DNA from: Kapaibacterium sp044224925
GTDB lineage: Bacteria; Bacteroidota; Ignavibacteria; Kapaibacteriales; Kapaibacteriaceae
DNA: 64,000 bases
Direction: 5' to 3'
Assembly (NCBI GenBank): GCA_044224925.1
Contig: JBGAJM010000005.1
Span: 124,001-188,000 of the forward strand
The notes under the pieces are model-generated. The model was not told the DNA's origin and ran no database searches. It worked only from the letters and a program-made list of their open reading frames with translations. Positions 45,501 to 54,493 of the stretch are shown piece after piece (position 1 is the first letter of the stretch; the number at the start of each line of letters is the position of its first letter). A program made the translations under genes and the position numbers.

Positions 45501-46359
45501 CCTTACCACCATTCGCCCTGCCCTGCCAACAGTGTTGCGTCCGGGCGATACACTGTGGGTGGATGTGCAAGGTGCATCGATCCCCGGCACGTACGCATCG
45601 CAGATCACGGTTGTGTCGAACGATCCGTGCGATCTTTCGGCCACGACCATGCTCACGATCGAAGCCTACGGTCGAACAACGCTGCACGTGCCCTACTTGA
45701 AGGGTAAGGTCGGACAGATCGTCAACATCCCGGTGATCCTCGACTCGGTGGAGGGTGTGAACGACTCGCTGTTGCGCACCTTCCAATGCGAGGTGCAGTT
45801 CAAGCGATCCGTCCTTGCACCAATGGAGGAGGGCGGCATGGAGGGCGTGACGCTCGACGTGCGCACATCGGACTCGTTGTCGATCGTTCGCTGTCGAGGT
45901 CGCTGGAACGGAACCGACACCCTGGCCGTGATCCCATGCAGAGTGCTCTTGGCGTCGGAGAACTCAGTGCCGCTCGATCTTTCTGATGCATTGCCGTTCG
46001 CATGGGGCGAAGTGCCAACGGATGTGATCCAGGTGGACGGACGGCTCGACGTCGATGAGATCTGTGCCGGTCGGGATCTCCGCATCGTGCGTATCGGCGA
46101 TGGCGTGCGACGTGTGAAGATCGGTCCAAATCCCGCGCACAGTATCTTGCACCTTTGGTATGAGTCCACTGCCGACGCGTCGGGCACGATGCTCATTGTC
46201 GACGGAGCAGGCAAGACCGTTGTACGGTCCGATCTCACACTAGAACGCGGCGCGCACGTCGTACCCGTCTCGGTGGAACACCTGAGCGCCGGGTCCTACA
46301 CGCTCCTGTTCCACTCCGATCTCTTTGAACAGTCACACTTCTTGATCATCACTCGATAG
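42529..46359 (+). CDS. Very large T9SS-exported protein with Gly-rich region and anchor-D-like repeats
   Basis: About 1270 residues; the possible starts are GTG 42529, ATG 42535, ATG 42547 and ATG 42556, the last giving a clean signal peptide (MFRTLPLLLSAMIALGGGIAMHAQ). Residues about 30-200 are a lectin/adhesin-like beta domain. Residues 200-400 hold a striking Gly-rich stretch with many GGGGG runs. A PKD/Ig-like part follows (about 440-525), then about five choice-of-anchor-D/ASH-type repeats spaced roughly 100 residues (VDVTIPTIISSGQL, LDLGRVLECNAQRDTS, VVFGTIISCKER), a cohesin-like segment, and a C-terminal sorting domain (IGPNPAHSILHLWY to the end). Secreted or surface-attached via T9SS; likely adhesion or matrix role. 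Confidence 0.78.
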   Translation: MTMLAVMGPMFRTLPLLLSAMIALGGGIAMHAQTRISGVVNIYTPVLSIPVMCSQDVVVEQPYGFKPGDRVLIMQMKGATINTNDAPEFGDIVTLGSCGNLEFGSIKAVNGNVITLVARLVNTYDVRSAVQLIRVAEYVNVTITGTVRAAPWNGRSGGVVAIEASGTVTFQDDIDASACGFVGGLRSINYATCSRTGYVYTMATGYGAQKGDGVTAMATAFEAGRGKLANGGGGGVDHNSGGGGGGNAGAGGRGGDQWVGCGRTITNGAIGGLMMPYSRNFPKVYMGGGGGGGHQNNGTGTSGATGGGIVILRATSIDGGNRSISATGGSVTVIGGNDAAGGGGAGGAIWIDCARFTTPLRAVVNGGAGGSVNTNPAHGVGGGGGGGIVLTPLPARSPMLQLQLQGGSCGYNIPFRTTGDSTLNAQPGGQGLFIEGFSIPEGAFSLQPITVTASPDTTVCRGTMLTFTARARGGTGNYTITWRQPNGQVEDFGASIRYRVQGPTRLIVNVSDDAGCMGEDTAVVNVLSAPRVALDTLDVGVLSVCRTMRDTSLLIRNLDTFALTITDIAPQSPSITTPGLPVLPLTIPAGGSYRIPIRLTSIPKGSFILPIRVSASSCDTVVTSFIKGTNATLDAELTPDSVILAPSPSCDVVQLVKVLTFTNRSSVDVTIPTIISSGQLSTIFPKFPQVVTAGGTLAITVLFTPSLSSQTGALRVPWTAAGCTDTLATWFAANIERTQWSVSDTLLDLGRVLECNAQRDTSIMIRNTGADVMTFTFTRNGPLTYSTPVPTTVTLQPNDSLLIPFAIRPTKVGEQTGSVLITTAPCNDTLSIRLRIVVDSVRFVVPDTVVFGTIISCKERSRTRTVAIGNVSSGNIVGHVNGIGISQPFTCSMVVGDTIGTNADRIVDIVFEPLYDGEYRDSIVFDLGPCSQRKVIYLRGRRESAALEGTPLLAFPTRSIGDTTTLQAHYTNTGSRPLTVTTVQAPQQPFILTTIRPALPTVLRPGDTLWVDVQGASIPGTYASQITVVSNDPCDLSATTMLTIEAYGRTTLHVPYLKGKVGQIVNIPVILDSVEGVNDSLLRTFQCEVQFKRSVLAPMEEGGMEGVTLDVRTSDSLSIVRCRGRWNGTDTLAVIPCRVLLASENSVPLDLSDALPFAWGEVPTDVIQVDGRLDVDEICAGRDLRIVRIGDGVRRVKIGPNPAHSILHLWYESTADASGTMLIVDGAGKTVVRSDLTLERGAHVVPVSVEHLSAGSYTLLFHSDLFEQSHFLIITR

Positions 46360-46363
46360 ACCT

Positions 46364-46828
46364 ATGCGATCCATCTTGACCTTGCTGTTCACCGTTGTAT
46401 TCGTCCTGCCGCTCGTTTCTCAGCAGCCCCCCGGCGTTGAGAAGCCGAAGATCTCGCTTGACAAGATGGTGGTGGGAAAGATCACCGACAACGAACGTGG
46501 CATCCTCATGCTCAAGAACATCGTCGTGACGGGCGGCGCCTGTTACAACGGAGCTCGACCCACGAGCTACAGTGTGAAGGTGGAGCAATTGTGGGGCGAA
46601 GTGATGAACACCACAACGCGTCAAACATATCACCTGGCGCATCTCGATACCGAATGGAAAAGTGACTCCGTCTGTAACGTCTATCTCGGTCTGCGTGGGG
46701 GACCACTGCCTGTGCAACCCGGAACGATAAGCGGTCCGGCACAACTGACCGTACAGGTCTACATCATGTGTCTCGAGAAGTTCGAAGCATTTCGCACGAA
46801 GAACTTCGACGTCGAGATCTCCAACTGA
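46364..46828 (+). CDS. Small secreted protein of unknown function
   Basis: 154 residues with a signal peptide (MRSILTLLFTVVFVLPLVSQQ) and a mature part with three cysteines and predicted beta structure. No family recognised. It starts 4 bases after the giant T9SS protein and its stop overlaps the next start by 1 base, so it belongs to that transcript. Confidence 0.7.
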   Translation: MRSILTLLFTVVFVLPLVSQQPPGVEKPKISLDKMVVGKITDNERGILMLKNIVVTGGACYNGARPTSYSVKVEQLWGEVMNTTTRQTYHLAHLDTEWKSDSVCNVYLGLRGGPLPVQPGTISGPAQLTVQVYIMCLEKFEAFRTKNFDVEISN

Positions 46829-47301
46829 TGCTGTTCCGTGCTTGTATTCTCTGCGTCATCTTCTTTGCAAGCTATTGCGATGTCGACGCGCAGGACAGCA
46901 CGATCGCAAGACCGCAGATCATCACAAGCGGTGTGCGTGCAACGCGTATTTCGGAAACAGGAACGTTCGAGATCCAAGGGATCAGACTTCGCGTACCAAC
47001 GTCGACGATCGACACATCGATGCATCCCCGCATCGAAGAGGTGACGTTGCGCATGGTGAAGAACTCCGTTCAACGTACCGTCGGCTCCATGCAGTCCTTG
47101 CGCATCGAGATCGACCGCGCGATGTACATCCGCGAGACGGACTCCTATTCCGTGCGATGCTACGTGGCCAACGTATCCAAGCCCCTCGCCGCCGGTACGC
47201 TTCGTGGCACATGCACCTTGGAGCTCACGGCCGTTGCTGTCTGGAACGGAAGTCGGTCCGACGTGGCCACGAAGACCTTCGTCGTGAACGTGGCGAACTA
47301 G
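46828..47301 (+). CDS. Small secreted protein of unknown function
   Basis: 157 residues from ATG 46828, whose A is the last base of the preceding stop (TGATG). Signal peptide MLFRACILCVIFFASYCDVDAQ, then a beta-rich domain without known motifs (RITSGVRATRISETGTFEIQGI). Like its neighbour it follows the giant T9SS protein; the pair may be accessory surface proteins. The longer frame from 46768 lies inside the previous gene and is not used. Confidence 0.68.
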   Translation: MLFRACILCVIFFASYCDVDAQDSTIARPQIITSGVRATRISETGTFEIQGIRLRVPTSTIDTSMHPRIEEVTLRMVKNSVQRTVGSMQSLRIEIDRAMYIRETDSYSVRCYVANVSKPLAAGTLRGTCTLELTAVAVWNGSRSDVATKTFVVNVAN

Positions 47302-47302
47302 G

Positions 47303-48439
47303 ATGCTCTCACGCGTCGTCATCCTGCTCTCGTTCGTCAGTCTCTTCACCGACATTGCGAGCGAGATGCTCTATCCGGTGATCCCGGTCTATCTCCGTTC
47401 CATCGGCTACTCAGCAATGTTCATCGGCATCTTGGAGAGCATTGCTGAGGCGGTCACAGGTCTGAGCAAGGCCTATCTCGGTGCTCGGTCCGACGTGGTC
47501 GGCAAACGTCTCCCGTTCGTGCGCGCGGGGTATGCGCTCAGCGCCATCGCGAAGCCCTTGCTCGTGCTCTTCACATCGTGGTGGTGGGTATTGGCAACTC
47601 GGTCGCTCGAACGCGTTGGGAAGGGCGTTCGCACGGGTGCCCGCGATGCCATGCTGGCCGATGCGTCCACCACGGAAACGCGAGCCCGTGTGTTCGGATT
47701 CCATCGCGCCATGGATACGGCGGGTGCCGTCATCGGTCCGCTCCTCGCCCTTCTCTTCCTTGCCGCCTTTCCCTCCAACTATCAAGGTCTCTTCCTCCTC
47801 ACGCTCATTCCGGGCGCCATCGCCGTGGCCTTGTTGTTCGGCGTTCGCGAGGCCAAGGGAAGCGTGGCACGGCGGCAGGGTGGCAAGGGAGGGATATGGT
47901 CGTGGAGGTCGCTGTCGCCTACGATGCGGTCCTTCACGGCACGGATGGCATTGTTCTATCTCTTCAACAGCGCCGACACGTTCCTCCTCCTGAACATGAA
48001 GCGCATCGGCGGGTCCGATACGGAAGTGATCGGCGCCTACATCCTGTACAACATCGTCTATGCCATCGCCTCGTTCCCGATGGGGCAGTTGGCGGACCGT
48101 GTGGGCATGAAGCGTGTGCTGGTAGGAGGTCTGTTGGTGTTCGGTGCCGTCTATACCGGCTTCTCCATGGCGACCTCCGTCACGTGGTGCTTCGCCCTGT
48201 TCGCCGTCTACGGTATGTATGCGGCGGGGACCGAAGGAGTGGCCAAGGCCTATGTTAGCACCCTCTGTCCGCCAGAGACCCGCGGCACAACGCTCGGAAC
48301 CTATGCGGCGGTACAGAGTGTTGCCATGGTATTGGCGAGCGTTCTGACCGGGCTCGTGTGGACGTTCCTCGGGGCACCGGCCGCCCTCGCGCTGAGTGGA
48401 GCCATGGCCGTGCTGGCCGCCATGCTGCTTGTCTTGTAA
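47303..48439 (+). CDS. MFS transporter
   Basis: 378 residues, about 10-12 membrane helices. MFS features: the loop 2-3 motif LGARSDVVGKR (G-x-x-x-D-R-x-G-R-like) at about 57-67, and QLADRVGMKRV at the equivalent place in the second half. FTDIASEMLYPVIPVYL at the N-terminus is typical of a group of bacterial MFS proteins of unknown substrate. Starts 1 base after the previous stop. Confidence 0.88.
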   Translation: MLSRVVILLSFVSLFTDIASEMLYPVIPVYLRSIGYSAMFIGILESIAEAVTGLSKAYLGARSDVVGKRLPFVRAGYALSAIAKPLLVLFTSWWWVLATRSLERVGKGVRTGARDAMLADASTTETRARVFGFHRAMDTAGAVIGPLLALLFLAAFPSNYQGLFLLTLIPGAIAVALLFGVREAKGSVARRQGGKGGIWSWRSLSPTMRSFTARMALFYLFNSADTFLLLNMKRIGGSDTEVIGAYILYNIVYAIASFPMGQLADRVGMKRVLVGGLLVFGAVYTGFSMATSVTWCFALFAVYGMYAAGTEGVAKAYVSTLCPPETRGTTLGTYAAVQSVAMVLASVLTGLVWTFLGAPAALALSGAMAVLAAMLLVL

Positions 48440-48511
48440 CGGTATCGTGCCAACGCTCTATGAACAAGGAACGTCCCACTCTGCGTAGTTTGGGGCAGTT
48501 CAAAGCACCCG

Positions 48512-51163
48512 TTGAGATCCACCCTCACCATCTTGGCCCTTGTCTGTGCTGCGTTCACCGCAGCGCATGCGCAGCGCGTGGGCATCGATCGGCTCACCTA
48601 CTGGGGCGCTACCGGTCGCGACTACATCACGTGTGTGACGCAGGCGCCGAACGGGGATATTGTCGTGTGTGGGTGGACGGATTCCGAAGACCTACAGACC
48701 ACGCCGAATGCGCTTCAACGGACAAAGAACCGTGGTGTTGATCTCTTCATCACGCGGATCACTTCGCGAGGGGAACTGATCGCCTCGACGTACTTCGGAG
48801 GCTACGGCAATGAGTATCCGACGAGCATTGCCATCGAACCCGACGATAATGTGTTGGTCTCGCTTCGCACGAGTTCACGCACACTGCCGATCACATCATC
48901 ACTAGGTTCAGGACATCCCGACGACGACCGTGTGGTGGTGCTCCGACTTTCATCGGACCTGTCCAGTCTCAAGAACGCCATGCACTTCCTGTTCTCGCGA
49001 GCGTTCTACAACGTGCGTGTGCAGGTCGTGAATCGCGGTGCTGTTGCCATTACGGGTGCGACCAGCGAGTCCACACTTCCGGTGACCGGCAATGCCTATC
49101 AGAAAACGCAAAAGGGTGGCTTGGACGGATTTGCCATCATCATGACGAACAACCTTGACGAGGTGGAGTACTGCACGTATGATGGTGGACCGAAGAACGA
49201 TGCCATCATGGCCTGTATCGAGCGCGGGGACGATGGTGTGACGTTCGTTGGCGTGAATTCCACCACGGACATGTTCGGCGACATACGGTTGCTCAAATTG
49301 AACAGGAACTTCGCTCCCATCTTGGACACCATCTATCAGCAGCCGGGCGGTGATGTCATCAACGAGGTGATCCTCCGAAGAACCGCTGATAGTACGCTCT
49401 TCGTTGTCGGCTACAAAGGCCCACCACCACTGCGAGGATTCATTTCTGCGATCGAACGCAACGGCACGATCAGACAGACGCTCGACATCGATACCAACGA
49501 CCTTGGACTTTCATCGTCGTATCCGTATCACGTGTTGGCACGCTCCATCACTTTGGATCCCACCGGACGCATCGTTGTGAGTGGATCGAGCAATGGTGCG
49601 GCACGGAGCATTGTGTACGACAAAGGACTGAATGCCGTCACAGAGCGCTATGAGCTTAATGGCACGCGATCCGACGTTGCCTATCGGAGCTGGGTGACCT
49701 TGGCCGGCACGCTCATCATGGTCGGCTCGACCGAGTCGGGTGATCTTCCAACGTCAAAGTCGGCCATTCGACCTCGGAGTACGGACACGATGAACGTTGC
49801 TGAGGGATTCGTAGCAACGTTGCGACTCTTACCGTCATTGTTCTTTGCACCGAGTCGCATCGATCTTGGGACCGTACCGGTTGGAACAACGAAGGTCGAC
49901 AGTACGCTTGCACGCGTCGTGAACAGTCAGTATCCCATGTTCGTGGAGAACATCACGCCGTCTCCGATCGTCACGGGGTTCGAGGTGAATCCACCGCGAT
50001 CCTTCTGGGTGCAACTCAGTCGAGACGAAGTGCCCATCACGGTACGGTGGACCCCATCGGCTCCGGGACCGATGCATACGACCCTCGAAGTGAAGACCAA
50101 GGATGCCAAGTTCTATGTGGACGTGTTCGGCAATGGGAAGGACACGACCACCCCACCGCCTCGCGTGACTGTTTCGAGCATCAATTACGGCATCGTGCGT
50201 CTCGGTAAGACCCGCGACAGAATGGTGCGTCTCACCAATGAGTCGAACGTTCCGGTGCAGATCAACGAGTTCGAGATCGACGCTTCCGGTCCGTTCACGC
50301 CTACCTATCCTGCGCTTCCGATCACGTTGGCTCCAAGCGGTTCACTGAGTGTACCGGTGCGATTCGCGCCGGCCGACACGGGTGCATTTCAAAGCAGCGT
50401 GAGCGTAGTGGGTGATAAGAACGTGGCCGCAGCAGCGAGTCTGACGGGAGTTTGCGGCAAGGACACCGCCGTTCCGATCGGGCCATCCATGAATGTGGCC
50501 ATCGACGCCGTGCGAGCCTCTGCGGCCATCGGAGAATCGTTCACGTATCCGGTGCGCGTTGTCCAGGGACTTGATTCTTTGCGTCGGATCGGCGTGGAAT
50601 CTGTGTCGTTCCGATATACCTACCGTCGGACCATCCTTACGGTACAAACGTCCATCGATTCTTCGGTTGGAACACCAACCGAGCGATCGGTGTGGCTCAC
50701 CCTCCCGTGGGACGGAACATCGGACACGATGGCCCTGGTGCAGCTCACCGCCTGCATCGGTGATGCGGACAGTAGCGATGTGAGCATCGACAATGTGCTG
50801 TTCTCGACGGATATGGGCGACATGGTCCTGGATACAGCGGTGCATTCCGTGATCGACGTGCTCGATGCGTGGCAGGGCTCAGACCCTCGCGTTGTGCGTC
50901 GAGACCCGAGGCAGCCGGCCATCACGGCCAACCCCAATCCGGTGACGGCCTCGTCGATCTTCAAACTCTACACAGTTTCTCCGGGTGCGACCCTCTCTGT
51001 GTACGACGAGCTTGGTAATTTGCTGGACACATGGACTTCCACCGCCACTACGACCCAAACCGAAGTGCACACGACGCTGCCCACCAGACTTTCTCCTGGC
51101 GTCTATCTGTGCATCCTGCGGTCGAACGGGGGAGCCGCTACCTTCAGATTTGTGGTCTTGTAG
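48512..51163 (+). CDS. T9SS-exported SBBP/anchor-D repeat protein
   Basis: 883 residues, starting at a TTG (48512), the only sensible start: it gives the signal peptide MRSTLTILALVCAAFTAAHAQ, and the nearest ATG upstream is in another frame. Beta-propeller-like SBBP repeats come first (about 25-400: VTQAPNGDIVVCGWTDSED, STYFGGYGNEYPTSIAI), then two anchor-D/ASH domains (about 440-640), and a T9SS type A sorting domain from ITANPNPVTASSIFKLY to the end. Surface or secreted; role unknown. A TAGTTTGG sequence at 48486-48493 is a near match to the -7 element. Confidence 0.78.
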   Translation: MRSTLTILALVCAAFTAAHAQRVGIDRLTYWGATGRDYITCVTQAPNGDIVVCGWTDSEDLQTTPNALQRTKNRGVDLFITRITSRGELIASTYFGGYGNEYPTSIAIEPDDNVLVSLRTSSRTLPITSSLGSGHPDDDRVVVLRLSSDLSSLKNAMHFLFSRAFYNVRVQVVNRGAVAITGATSESTLPVTGNAYQKTQKGGLDGFAIIMTNNLDEVEYCTYDGGPKNDAIMACIERGDDGVTFVGVNSTTDMFGDIRLLKLNRNFAPILDTIYQQPGGDVINEVILRRTADSTLFVVGYKGPPPLRGFISAIERNGTIRQTLDIDTNDLGLSSSYPYHVLARSITLDPTGRIVVSGSSNGAARSIVYDKGLNAVTERYELNGTRSDVAYRSWVTLAGTLIMVGSTESGDLPTSKSAIRPRSTDTMNVAEGFVATLRLLPSLFFAPSRIDLGTVPVGTTKVDSTLARVVNSQYPMFVENITPSPIVTGFEVNPPRSFWVQLSRDEVPITVRWTPSAPGPMHTTLEVKTKDAKFYVDVFGNGKDTTTPPPRVTVSSINYGIVRLGKTRDRMVRLTNESNVPVQINEFEIDASGPFTPTYPALPITLAPSGSLSVPVRFAPADTGAFQSSVSVVGDKNVAAAASLTGVCGKDTAVPIGPSMNVAIDAVRASAAIGESFTYPVRVVQGLDSLRRIGVESVSFRYTYRRTILTVQTSIDSSVGTPTERSVWLTLPWDGTSDTMALVQLTACIGDADSSDVSIDNVLFSTDMGDMVLDTAVHSVIDVLDAWQGSDPRVVRRDPRQPAITANPNPVTASSIFKLYTVSPGATLSVYDELGNLLDTWTSTATTTQTEVHTTLPTRLSPGVYLCILRSNGGAATFRFVVL

Positions 51164-53049
51164 CGCTCCTCTGGAGCGTTATGTTCGCGACCGCCACCGC
51201 GCAACAGGATCAATCCTCACCCATCTATCCATACCAACTGATCGGCGTTGCCGGAGTTGGGGCGACGGTCCATTCCCCGAATTTCTCTGTCGTACCCGGG
51301 ATCCCGAGTGCGAACTCGCCATATCGGTCGCAAGTAGGTCCGATGGCCTTGCTTGGAGGTGGCGTTGCCAAACGTCTCTCACCGCTGTTCAGTGCCAGTG
51401 TGCTGCTCCACGGATCGTATCTCTCCGGCAGCGTGATCTCGGATGAATCGACCGTCTTGAGTATCAATGATGCTCCGGTCCCTGCCACCATTCGCCATAC
51501 GATCGACCTTTCTTTGTTCGCGCTCTCCATCGAGCCATCGGTGCGGTTGTTGGCAGGTCCACTCCGACTGCGTCTCGGTCTGCCGTTGCAGATCCTGTTG
51601 AATGGATCATATGTGGCCACTCAGCAGGTTGTGAATCCGCCGGGCGTGTACCTGGGAGGGCAGGCGGTTCGCGTTGAGGGCGAGGGTACGTTGCCCGGTC
51701 TCCAACGACTGGTCCCTGCACTGTCCGTAGGGTTTGGAACAACGGGCAAGGAGGTAGGGGGAGTGCGTATTGAACCGGAGGTCACGCTCCGGATCCCGAT
51801 CTCGAGCATTTCAAGTGCGGCCGATTGGACCATTTGGTCCGTTTCGGCGGGAGTGCGCGTCGCGCCATTGTTCGATAAGATCCGGCCGATCAAACGTGAC
51901 ACGTTGTGGATCCGTGACACGACGGTGGTCGAGGTGGCCGCTACGGAGATCAGTTCGACCAGCACGAACATCTTCGCGGTGGATTCAGTGGATGCCGTTG
52001 GTGACGAGGTGATCCTTCGGCATGTGGCCCTTCGTGAGCGAACGACGATCAGTGTGCCGCACGAACCTGCCTTCATCCGTGCCGAGGCTCGCGCCATGTT
52101 CGTCGATCAGCAGGGTATGGAGCGAGAGCGGATCTCGATCCGCACCGTGAAGTTCGAGAATGAGTTCCTGATGCCACTTCTATCGACCGTGTATTTCGCA
52201 CCGAGGTCCAGCGACCTTTCGTCCTACGATGCGCGGTCCGTCCCGCTACCAACGGCATGGGAGAACGGCCCGTTCGCACGCAGGATCGCGGCCATGCAGT
52301 TTCGACTACTCGACGATTGGGCCAAGGAGATCGCACGATCGACGTCGGTGACCGTGCGAGGACGTGCGAGCATCTCCGAAGATCCGGTCCTTGCAGAGCA
52401 ACGTGTGGCCGCCGTGGTCAACCATCTCGTCCGTCACGGAGCGCCACGGTCGAAGATCCGTGTGCTCGATGCTGAGATTCTCGACGACTCAGCGTCGAAT
52501 GCGCGAACGGTGACGATCGACCCGGGGAAGGCGCATATGGCCATGCAGCGTGAGCAGTGGTCAACTGTACAGCCCGAGGCATGCAGTCTCCGCATACATT
52601 TGCGGGCAGAAGGAGACGCGCCCGTGCGAACGTGGGAAGTGGCATTCAGTACGAAGGCAGGATCGATCGGTGTGATCGGTGGCCAAGGTGAATTACCGGA
52701 GAACATCCTCTTCATGGTGCCCGATTCCGTCCTCGTCGCCATGGGGTCGGGGAGCGAGATCTTTTATCGCGTGCTCGTGAGAGGGGAAGACAGTACGTCG
52801 TTCGTATCTGAACCTGCCCGGATCACGCTACAGCAGGTCTCGCATGAGGGATCGACGAGAACGAAACGATACATGGCTCTGCCCACCACCGAAGTGCGAT
52901 CGGCGCACGACGCGGCATTCCATACGCTGAAATGGGGGAAGACGGAAGTGCTCGACCTTTCGGCCGAGGAATTGGAAATGCTGCACAGCTATGGTGCAAC
53001 GTGGGCGCGCATCGTCAATGGAATGATGATCGTCTGGTCTGATCAATGA
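51109..53049 (+). CDS. OmpA-like outer-membrane protein
   Basis: About 646 residues. The start is uncertain: a signal peptide (CGLVALLWSVMFATATAQ) requires initiation inside the end of the previous gene, and GTG 51109 is the only in-frame usual codon giving it; ATG 51181 would leave no signal. Residues about 45-260 are a beta-barrel-like region. The later part has an OmpA-type domain (STVYFAPRSSDLSSYD, VTVRGRASISEDPVLAEQRVAAVVNHL) that normally binds peptidoglycan. A beta-rich tail follows. The 55-base overlap with the upstream gene suggests coupling. Confidence 0.62.
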   Translation: MHPAVERGSRYLQICGLVALLWSVMFATATAQQDQSSPIYPYQLIGVAGVGATVHSPNFSVVPGIPSANSPYRSQVGPMALLGGGVAKRLSPLFSASVLLHGSYLSGSVISDESTVLSINDAPVPATIRHTIDLSLFALSIEPSVRLLAGPLRLRLGLPLQILLNGSYVATQQVVNPPGVYLGGQAVRVEGEGTLPGLQRLVPALSVGFGTTGKEVGGVRIEPEVTLRIPISSISSAADWTIWSVSAGVRVAPLFDKIRPIKRDTLWIRDTTVVEVAATEISSTSTNIFAVDSVDAVGDEVILRHVALRERTTISVPHEPAFIRAEARAMFVDQQGMERERISIRTVKFENEFLMPLLSTVYFAPRSSDLSSYDARSVPLPTAWENGPFARRIAAMQFRLLDDWAKEIARSTSVTVRGRASISEDPVLAEQRVAAVVNHLVRHGAPRSKIRVLDAEILDDSASNARTVTIDPGKAHMAMQREQWSTVQPEACSLRIHLRAEGDAPVRTWEVAFSTKAGSIGVIGGQGELPENILFMVPDSVLVAMGSGSEIFYRVLVRGEDSTSFVSEPARITLQQVSHEGSTRTKRYMALPTTEVRSAHDAAFHTLKWGKTEVLDLSAEELEMLHSYGATWARIVNGMMIVWSDQ

Positions 53050-53053
53050 ACGA

Positions 53054-53830
53054 TCAGCGAGCGAGGGCATCCCGTTCAGTGCGCCATTGCTGACGCAGTG
53101 AATCGTTCCGATCCGAGAGAAGACGAATGGCCGATTCGAGAAGCGTCTGTGCTTCGCCGATCCGTCCGCGCTTTGCCTCGCATCGCGACTGCTCGGCCAT
53201 GGAACGTGCCTCCAAGAGCGTGGCATGCGACGATTGTGCAAGCGTACGTGCCGTGGTCAATGATGCGATGGCAGCATCAACATCACCATGCAGGCGTTGG
53301 CGGATACCGATCTGATAGGCAAGGCGCGCTTTGTCCAATGGAGATTGCATGGACTCGAGTATTGTGGACAGGCTGTCGATCTCGCGTCGTGTTGCGGATG
53401 CGATCGTTGGCGTGGCGTCTGCCTGAGCGATCATCATGTGATCGGCCTGACGCGTGGTCTCTGTTGCAGAGCTTGTAACAGGAGTTGCTGACGGAGTCGG
53501 TGTTGCGATCGACGATGGGCGCTGATCCGTGCCGGACGGTGCCGCGACGGGTGCCATTGGTGCGTTCGGCGTGTACTCTGAAACCGCAGTGACACCGGTC
53601 GTAGCGTTGGTTGACACATCCGAACCATCGGAGCGAAGGGTCATCCAAACCGTGGAACCAATGAGTGCCAGCCCTGCCGCCCCGCCAACGATCCACCACA
53701 CACCTCTGCGCGCAGCCGATTCGGTTGCCGGTGCGCCCACCATGGTGACCATGGAACGTTCGGTCTCATCAAAGAATGCATTGAGCTTCTTTGTGGACAT
53801 CAGCTCTTCGATCAGGTCAGGTTTGTTCAT
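53054..53830 (-). CDS. Single-span membrane protein, likely partner of the ECF sigma factor
   Basis: 258 residues. A short cytoplasmic part (1-45), one helix (VWWIVGGAAGLALIGSTVWMTL, about 46-66), a Ser/Thr/Pro/Ala-rich periplasmic linker, then a helical, TPR-like C-terminal domain (LDKARLAYQIGIRQRLHGDVDAAIASLTTA). It overlaps the sigma-factor gene by 4 bases (ATGA), the usual place of an anti-sigma factor, but the zinc anti-sigma motif HxxxCxxC is absent, so the assignment rests on position. Confidence 0.72.
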   Translation of the reverse strand: MNKPDLIEELMSTKKLNAFFDETERSMVTMVGAPATESAARRGVWWIVGGAAGLALIGSTVWMTLRSDGSDVSTNATTGVTAVSEYTPNAPMAPVAAPSGTDQRPSSIATPTPSATPVTSSATETTRQADHMMIAQADATPTIASATRREIDSLSTILESMQSPLDKARLAYQIGIRQRLHGDVDAAIASLTTARTLAQSSHATLLEARSMAEQSRCEAKRGRIGEAQTLLESAIRLLSDRNDSLRQQWRTERDALAR

Positions 53831-54405
53831 GAGATATCATCCGGTTCAAGATTCATCAATCGCTGCAACATCTGTTTTGCACGCGTCACCCTCACCTTTG
53901 CGAGCGAGAGGGAAATGCCAAGGGTTTGGGCGATCTCTTCGAATGCCAATCCCTGAAAGTACCGCAATTCAACAGCTTCTTTATAGTCCGGACCGAGGGC
54001 ATTGATGGCCTTACGGAGTGCCTCGTGCAAGAACACATCGACCTCTGTTGCATCATGCTCGTCGATCAGTTCCTCGGCATCGAACGGTTCAACACCAGCC
54101 GGGACATTCGACGCACGACGCTCTGACCACACCCTCATCGCCGTTCGTTTCGCGATCGTGAATAGCCACGCAGAGAACGTTCCGGGCGTGTAACTCATGC
54201 GCTGTTCATAGACCGCAGCGAACGTTGTTTGAAACGCGTCCTTTGCGCTCTCTTCATCCTTGACGATCTGAAGGCAGTAGGCAAAGATGCGCCGTTTATA
54301 GCGACCATACAGAACGCGAAACGCTTGTGCATCATCGTCCTTCTGTATGCGGGCGAACAACTCGTTGTCCGTCTCTACCGTCAGATCCTTCATTGCGGGG
54401 TACAT
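53827..54405 (-). CDS. ECF-type RNA polymerase sigma factor
   Basis: 192 residues. Region 2 (about 15-90: LYGRYKRRIFAYCLQIVKDEESAKDAFQTTFAAVY, with the DAxQ-like core) and region 4 (about 130-185: ALGPDYKEAVELRYFQGLAFEEIAQTLGISLSLAKVRVTRAK) are clear; no region 1.1 or 3. Start at 54405 or, 12 bases in, at 54393; TATCTTTT, one base off the -7 consensus, lies 16 bases upstream of 54405. Co-transcribed with the membrane partner. Confidence 0.92.
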   Translation of the reverse strand: MYPAMKDLTVETDNELFARIQKDDDAQAFRVLYGRYKRRIFAYCLQIVKDEESAKDAFQTTFAAVYEQRMSYTPGTFSAWLFTIAKRTAMRVWSERRASNVPAGVEPFDAEELIDEHDATEVDVFLHEALRKAINALGPDYKEAVELRYFQGLAFEEIAQTLGISLSLAKVRVTRAKQMLQRLMNLEPDDIS

Positions 54406-54493
54406 TCAGTAATCATGCGGAAAAGATACAACTGTAACCTTTGAGGGGTACGATCCCATATTCTCCTCGTGGCCATTTCCTCCGAATTGGCGC

